Positions 6,397 to 9,929 of a DNA stretch of 9,929 nt are shown in pieces. This stretch comes from Bacteroidota bacterium (GTDB lineage: Bacteria; Bacteroidota; Bacteroidia; Bacteroidales; UBA1556). The notes beneath the pieces are model-generated. The model saw only the letters and a program-made list of their open reading frames with translations. It was not told the origin of the DNA and ran no database searches. Position 1 is the stretch's first letter, and the number at the start of each line of letters is the position of its first letter. Where the stretch lies: the NCBI GenBank assembly GCA_003973505.1, contig QNXT01000055.1, positions 1 through 9,929 of the forward strand. The letters are read 5' to 3'. Position numbers and translations under genes: made by a program.

Positions 6397-7806
6397 ATGA
6401 AAAAAATCGCACTTCATTGGCAAATATTAGTTGCCTTACTACTTGCTATTGCTTATGGCATTGTTTTCAATACCGATTATCAAGTTCGTGATATTAGCAT
6501 TAAAAGACTTACGCTCAATCATGTGGACCCTCAAATAATTTCGCAATATGCAGAATTAAAGGGACAAACTTTTGAAACCAAAAAAGCCTTAAAGGAAGCC
6601 TTGGCGAAACATATTGAGGTGGACTATAGCAAACATGAAAGGCTCATGGTAAAAGCAGCATATTACAATCCACCCATTGGATTTATCTCGTGGATGGGAA
6701 CAGTTTTTATTCGCGCCTTGAAAATGCTTATTATACCACTGGTACTTAGCTCCTTGATTAGTGGTGTTTCCAATTTAGGAGGCAGTGAAAATCTAGGCCG
6801 ATTGGGCTTAAAAACCCTTTCCTACTACGTACTCACAAGTACTTTCGCAATAGTTACCGGCTTGTTTTTTGTAAACCTTTTGAAACCTGGTGTTGGAGCC
6901 AATAAAGATGCTGCTCAAATAGTGGATGGGCTTGCCAAATCCAGCGATAGTATTGGAGATACACTTATAAATATTATACCTACAAATATTTTTGAGGCAT
7001 TAAGTAATGGAAATATGCTTCCCATTATTTTCTTTTCAATAGTTTTCGGAGTGTTTATCACTAAGGTTGACACAAAAGCTCAAACTATTTTTACCGATTT
7101 TTTCAATGCATTATTCGATATCATGATGAAAATCACGATGTGGGTAATTCGTTTTACTCCCCTTGGTGTTTTTGGAATTGTAGCCAAAGTGATTGCCGAT
7201 CAAGACGATCTTATTGGCTTAGCTGCTCGAATGGGACTTTATATGCTTACCGTGCTTTTGGCACTTTCGGTTCATGCATTTATTACGCTACCCTTACTTA
7301 CTAAGTTTATTGGTAAAGCCAATCCCATTAAGCATTTCAAAGCAGTATCAACACCTTTACTTACGGCTTTTTCCACCTCTTCATCCGGGGCTACACTTCC
7401 TTTAACAATGACTGCTGTTGAGCAAAATGATGGAGTATCCAATAAAATTACCAGTTTTACACTACCCTTGGGAGCAACCGTAAATATGGATGGTACAGCT
7501 CTTTACGAATTGGTGGCCGCCATGTTTATTGCCCAAGCTTATGGATTCGATTTAACCCTTGGACAGCAATTCATCATGGTGCTAACCGCCTTACTTGCTT
7601 CCATTGGAGCTGCAGCTATTCCTATGGCTGGTATGGTAATGATTACCGTGGTACTCACGGTTGCAGGACTTCCACTAGAGGGTATTGGCTTAATCTTAGC
7701 AGTGGATCGAATTTTGGATATGTTCCGTACCTCTGTAAATGTATGGAGCGACACCTGCGGAGCCGTTATCATTGCAAAATCGGAGGGAGAAACACTTAAA
7801 GTTTAG
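6397..7806 (+). CDS. Dicarboxylate/amino acid:cation symporter (DAACS, glutamate-type)
   Basis: This 469-residue inner-membrane protein of the GltPh/EAAT/DctA family should import an acidic amino acid or C4-dicarboxylate with Na+ or H+. Hairpin 1 carries the serine-rich STSSSGATLP (326-335), TM7 the NMDGT sodium motif (363-367), and hairpin 2 SIGAAAIPMAG (402-412). TM8 keeps all residues equivalent to GltPh D390, D394, R397, T398, N401 and D405 (here D437, D441, R444, T445, N448, D452). The arginine marks acidic substrates and excludes an ASCT-type neutral transporter. The stretch from HP1 to TM8 reads closer to animal EAATs than to GltP or DctA. A polar insert of about 65 residues lies between TM1 (about 7-25) and TM2 (about 94-124), predicted outside the membrane and longer than in GltPh. 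Exact substrate and coupling ion are not decidable. It converges with the kinase gene downstream. Confidence 0.95.
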   Translation: MKKIALHWQILVALLLAIAYGIVFNTDYQVRDISIKRLTLNHVDPQIISQYAELKGQTFETKKALKEALAKHIEVDYSKHERLMVKAAYYNPPIGFISWMGTVFIRALKMLIIPLVLSSLISGVSNLGGSENLGRLGLKTLSYYVLTSTFAIVTGLFFVNLLKPGVGANKDAAQIVDGLAKSSDSIGDTLINIIPTNIFEALSNGNMLPIIFFSIVFGVFITKVDTKAQTIFTDFFNALFDIMMKITMWVIRFTPLGVFGIVAKVIADQDDLIGLAARMGLYMLTVLLALSVHAFITLPLLTKFIGKANPIKHFKAVSTPLLTAFSTSSSGATLPLTMTAVEQNDGVSNKITSFTLPLGATVNMDGTALYELVAAMFIAQAYGFDLTLGQQFIMVLTALLASIGAAAIPMAGMVMITVVLTVAGLPLEGIGLILAVDRILDMFRTSVNVWSDTCGAVIIAKSEGETLKV

Positions 7807-7830
7807 AACTAAATTCTCATTGTCACAACA

Positions 7831-7871
7831 TTTTTTGTTTTTAGCCTTGCCCTAAAGGGAACCAAAAAGTA
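7831..7871. repeat. Dispersed repeat copy B between convergent genes
   Basis: Read on the minus strand, this stretch matches 4956-4997: 22 nt are identical (7850-7871 versus 4956-4977), followed by about 20 nt with a few mismatches and one inserted A. It forms a weaker hairpin (tttttg 7832-7837 with caaaaa 7863-7868) around a ccctaaaggg core. It sits between the stops of the symporter (7806) and the kinase (7885), where a bidirectional transcript end is needed, and no other terminator is visible in the 78-nt gap. Confidence 0.75.
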
Positions 7872-7884
7872 GTGAGGAAAGAAC

Positions 7885-9453
7885 TTAGCCAAGTTTAGCA
7901 AACTGAGCTTGGATTTTTTCAATTAAGGTTTTCACATCAATGGGCTTTGAAAGGCAGTCATTAAATAGTTCTGCGTAACTCTCACGGTCCGAATTTTCTA
8001 AACTAACTGCTGTTTGAGCAATCACGGGTAACTCTGGTTTTAGTTTTCTGATTTCCTCCACTGCTTCATAGCCATTCATCACAGGCATTTGTATATCAAG
8101 TAGTAACAAATCGACACTTGAGTCTTCTTTTAATTTATTAATCGCCTCAAGACCATTAACCACATGAGAAATCTTCACTTTTGTTTTACTCAAAATAATA
8201 CGGAGCAATTCAAAATTAATGGCATCATCCTCAGCAATTAATATGTGTTTATCAGACCAGTCAAAATCATGAGCCGATGTGAAACTTTTACGCACCTTTG
8301 GTTTGTTTACTTTTGGTTTATAGTCAAGAAATTCAGCGGGCAAATTTACATAAAACTCCGAACCGATATTGGGTGTAGAAAACACCCAAATTTTACCCCC
8401 AAGCAAGGTAACCAAATGCTTCGAAATATCAAGCCCCAATCCGGTTCCACGAATACCATCAGGCTCTTCCGATTTTTCTCTCGCAAACCGATTAAAAATA
8501 TCGTCCATATGCTCGGGAGCTATTCCAACGCCACTATCCTTTACAAAAAACTGTATCGATTTATCATCAACCAATTCGTATCCAAATTCCACAAATCCTT
8601 GATTTGTATATTTTATCGCATTATCGATTAGGTTTGATAAAATTTGTCGCAAGCGCATGGGGTCAGAATAAATGGCAAAACGAGGATCATCAACTGCGAT
8701 ATTCAATTTTAATCGCAAATTAGGCTTCAATTCAATTTTTTTCTGGAAACTTAAATACAGCTCTTCTAAAATACTATTCACCTCACATCGCTTTAAGTCC
8801 ACCTTCATTCTATTTGCTTCAATCAAGGAAACATCAATGATATCATTAATAAGCATCAGCAACTTATTACCATTACTCTCAATAAGTGCCCCATATTTTT
8901 TACGATCTGATGCTTCAAGTTCGGGCTCTTCTGCCAGTATTTTTGAAAAGCCAAGAATAGCATTCAAAGGATTCCGAATATCATGAGACATATTGGCTAA
9001 GAACTGGGTTTTCAAATGCGCACTTTTTTCAGCCTTTTCTTTGGCCAAAATCAATTCTTTCTCTAAACCTCTTCGGTCAATAATATCACGAAAAGTTGCT
9101 AAGATGTATATAATTCCATTAAAATCAAATCGTGATAAAGTAATTTCAAGGTCTATTGGTTCTCCGTTCTTTCGTAAATGTTGCCATTCGAACACAGGTT
9201 TTTCATTATTGGCTGCCTTTACTAAATATTGCAAGCCCATGCTTTTCGATAACTGTCCGTTGGGTTGATATTTGGGTGAAAATGTCCAAATAGATTTCCC
9301 CTTTATTTCATCCGCAGATGAAACTCCGAATAAATCACAAGCCGCTTTATTGCTATAGATGATACGATCGTTTCTAATAATCCAACTACCATCAACAGCA
9401 TTCTCAAAAACGCCTTTGAAAATTTCTACAGAATCTCTATTCTCGTTATCCAA
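7885..9453 (-). CDS. Soluble PAS hybrid sensor histidine kinase with receiver domain
   Basis: The 522-residue cytoplasmic signalling protein has no membrane segment. Domain order is PAS/PAC (about 8-128), a short coiled linker (129-149), HisKA with phospho-acceptor H157 in MSHDIRNP, HATPase_c (about 262-373; N-box N274/N278, G1 DSGVG 306-310, G2 GTGLG 336-340), a basic linker, then a C-terminal receiver domain (about 403-520) with D409/D410, phospho-acceptor D453, T481 and K503. All catalytic residues are intact, so kinase and phosphorelay activity are expected. The PAS ligand and the downstream phosphotransfer or regulator partner are unknown. There is no DNA-binding domain here and no regulator gene adjacent. 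The start is TTG at 9453: the frame is closed by a TGA seven codons upstream, and the next ATG (residue 72) would cut the PAS domain. It begins 11 nt after lgt and is probably co-transcribed with it. Confidence 0.94.
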   Translation of the reverse strand: MDNENRDSVEIFKGVFENAVDGSWIIRNDRIIYSNKAACDLFGVSSADEIKGKSIWTFSPKYQPNGQLSKSMGLQYLVKAANNEKPVFEWQHLRKNGEPIDLEITLSRFDFNGIIYILATFRDIIDRRGLEKELILAKEKAEKSAHLKTQFLANMSHDIRNPLNAILGFSKILAEEPELEASDRKKYGALIESNGNKLLMLINDIIDVSLIEANRMKVDLKRCEVNSILEELYLSFQKKIELKPNLRLKLNIAVDDPRFAIYSDPMRLRQILSNLIDNAIKYTNQGFVEFGYELVDDKSIQFFVKDSGVGIAPEHMDDIFNRFAREKSEEPDGIRGTGLGLDISKHLVTLLGGKIWVFSTPNIGSEFYVNLPAEFLDYKPKVNKPKVRKSFTSAHDFDWSDKHILIAEDDAINFELLRIILSKTKVKISHVVNGLEAINKLKEDSSVDLLLLDIQMPVMNGYEAVEEIRKLKPELPVIAQTAVSLENSDRESYAELFNDCLSKPIDVKTLIEKIQAQFAKLG

Positions 9454-9464
9454 ACTATTAGTTT

Positions 9465-9929
9465 TTAAGGTTCAACCGATTTGTTTTTTGAGCTAATCCA
9501 AAAATAAACACCTACGACAACCAAAGGAATACTAAGCACCTGTCCCATATTTAGTAGGGAATCGCTCTTTATAAATGTACTTTGGTGATATTTTATAAAC
9601 TCAATGAAAAAACGAACACCAAAAATTAAAATTAAGAAAATTCCAAACAGCTTTCCATGAGGACTTTTACCATCGTCTTTCTGATAAACCCACCATAAAA
9701 TTCCAAACGAAATAAGGTATGAGAGCGACTCATACAATTGTGTTGGATGCATGGCTACGGTTTCCCCATTATATTTAAAGATAAAACCCCATGGCAAATC
9801 TGTAGGAGTGCCATATATTTCCGAATTCATCAAATTCCCCAAGCGAATTAAAGCACCCGTAAGTGCTGTTGGAACCACAATTCGATCCATGGTCCACAGG
9901 TAATTTCGTTTATATTTTTTCGAATAAAA
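9465..9929 (-). CDS. lgt: Prolipoprotein diacylglyceryl transferase, 5' end off the window
   Basis: Lgt transfers diacylglycerol from phosphatidylglycerol to the lipobox cysteine of prelipoproteins in the inner membrane, the first step of lipoprotein maturation. The visible 154 residues are the C-terminal half. The frame stays open from an internal ATG at 9890 to the right edge (FYSKKYKRNYLWT...), so that ATG is not the true start. The Lgt signature is present as RLGNLMNSEIYG, with the Arg, Asn, Glu and Gly equivalent to E. coli R143, N146, E151 and G154. HPTQLYES and the GVRFFIEF segment, whose Arg probably equals E. coli R239, follow. Three membrane helices are visible, the last in the family-typical MGQVLSIP region. 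The part carrying the essential His (E. coli H103) is outside the window. A kinase gene follows after 11 nt. Confidence 0.97.
   Translation of the reverse strand, partial: FYSKKYKRNYLWTMDRIVVPTALTGALIRLGNLMNSEIYGTPTDLPWGFIFKYNGETVAMHPTQLYESLSYLISFGILWWVYQKDDGKSPHGKLFGIFLILIFGVRFFIEFIKYHQSTFIKSDSLLNMGQVLSIPLVVVGVYFWISSKNKSVEP

Noticed and set aside
8245..8631. A 128-codon open frame on the plus strand opposite the kinase.
   Set aside because: It lies wholly antisense to the conserved HATPase and linker regions of an intact kinase, and its translation has no recognisable composition or motif. Shorter opposite-strand frames across the window were dismissed for the same reason.
9888..9890. ATG at 9890 as the start of lgt.
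   Set aside because: The frame continues open to the window edge with residues that fit Lgt, and a start here would remove the whole N-terminal half, including the essential His region. It is an internal Met.
1..9929. Mobile element, prophage, CRISPR array, tRNA or rRNA.
   Set aside because: No transposase or integrase, no regularly spaced repeats with spacers, and no cloverleaf or rRNA-like segments were found. Gene content is ordinary chromosomal.

Overview
The window is AT-rich bacterial DNA. It looks like a member of the Bacteroidota, probably a free-living or marine-type lineage. The grounds are the lack of clear Shine-Dalgarno sequences before the starts, A/T-rich leaders, a secreted repeat protein with a typical '...QAQ' signal-peptide end, and protein variants of AsmA-like, YD-repeat and Lgt type that resemble those of this phylum. 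Genus cannot be decided from the sequence.

Layout. Positions 1-292 hold no supportable gene. They contain a 98-nt imperfect palindrome (59-156) and a strong intrinsic terminator (198-235) for a gene off the left edge. A forward block follows: an AsmA-like membrane-anchored protein (293-2110), glycerol kinase GlpK (2142-3620, only 31 nt downstream), and a secreted protein built from about twelve YD-like repeats (3709-4917). This block ends at two tandem hairpins, the second a textbook terminator (5009-5050). A radical SAM enzyme of the YhcC/YtqA family (5080-6024) starts just behind it. A 372-nt gene-free stretch (6025-6396) precedes a sodium-coupled dicarboxylate/glutamate symporter (6397-7806).

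The symporter converges on a reverse-strand pair: lgt (9465 to the right edge, 5' end missing) followed 11 nt later by a soluble PAS hybrid histidine kinase (7885-9453), whose only workable start codon is TTG.

How the genes fit together. This looks like ordinary chromosome rather than a mobile or defence island. I saw no phage, transposase, CRISPR, tRNA or rRNA. AsmA-like protein, GlpK and Lgt all touch envelope or glycerolipid metabolism, but there is no single pathway here, and no glpF, glpD or response-regulator partner gene is visible. The most unusual non-coding signals are the long palindrome near the left edge and a repeat of about 42 nt. One copy lies downstream of the repeat-protein gene. 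The other lies, in inverted orientation, between the convergent symporter and kinase genes. I do not see convincing evidence for a new biological system.
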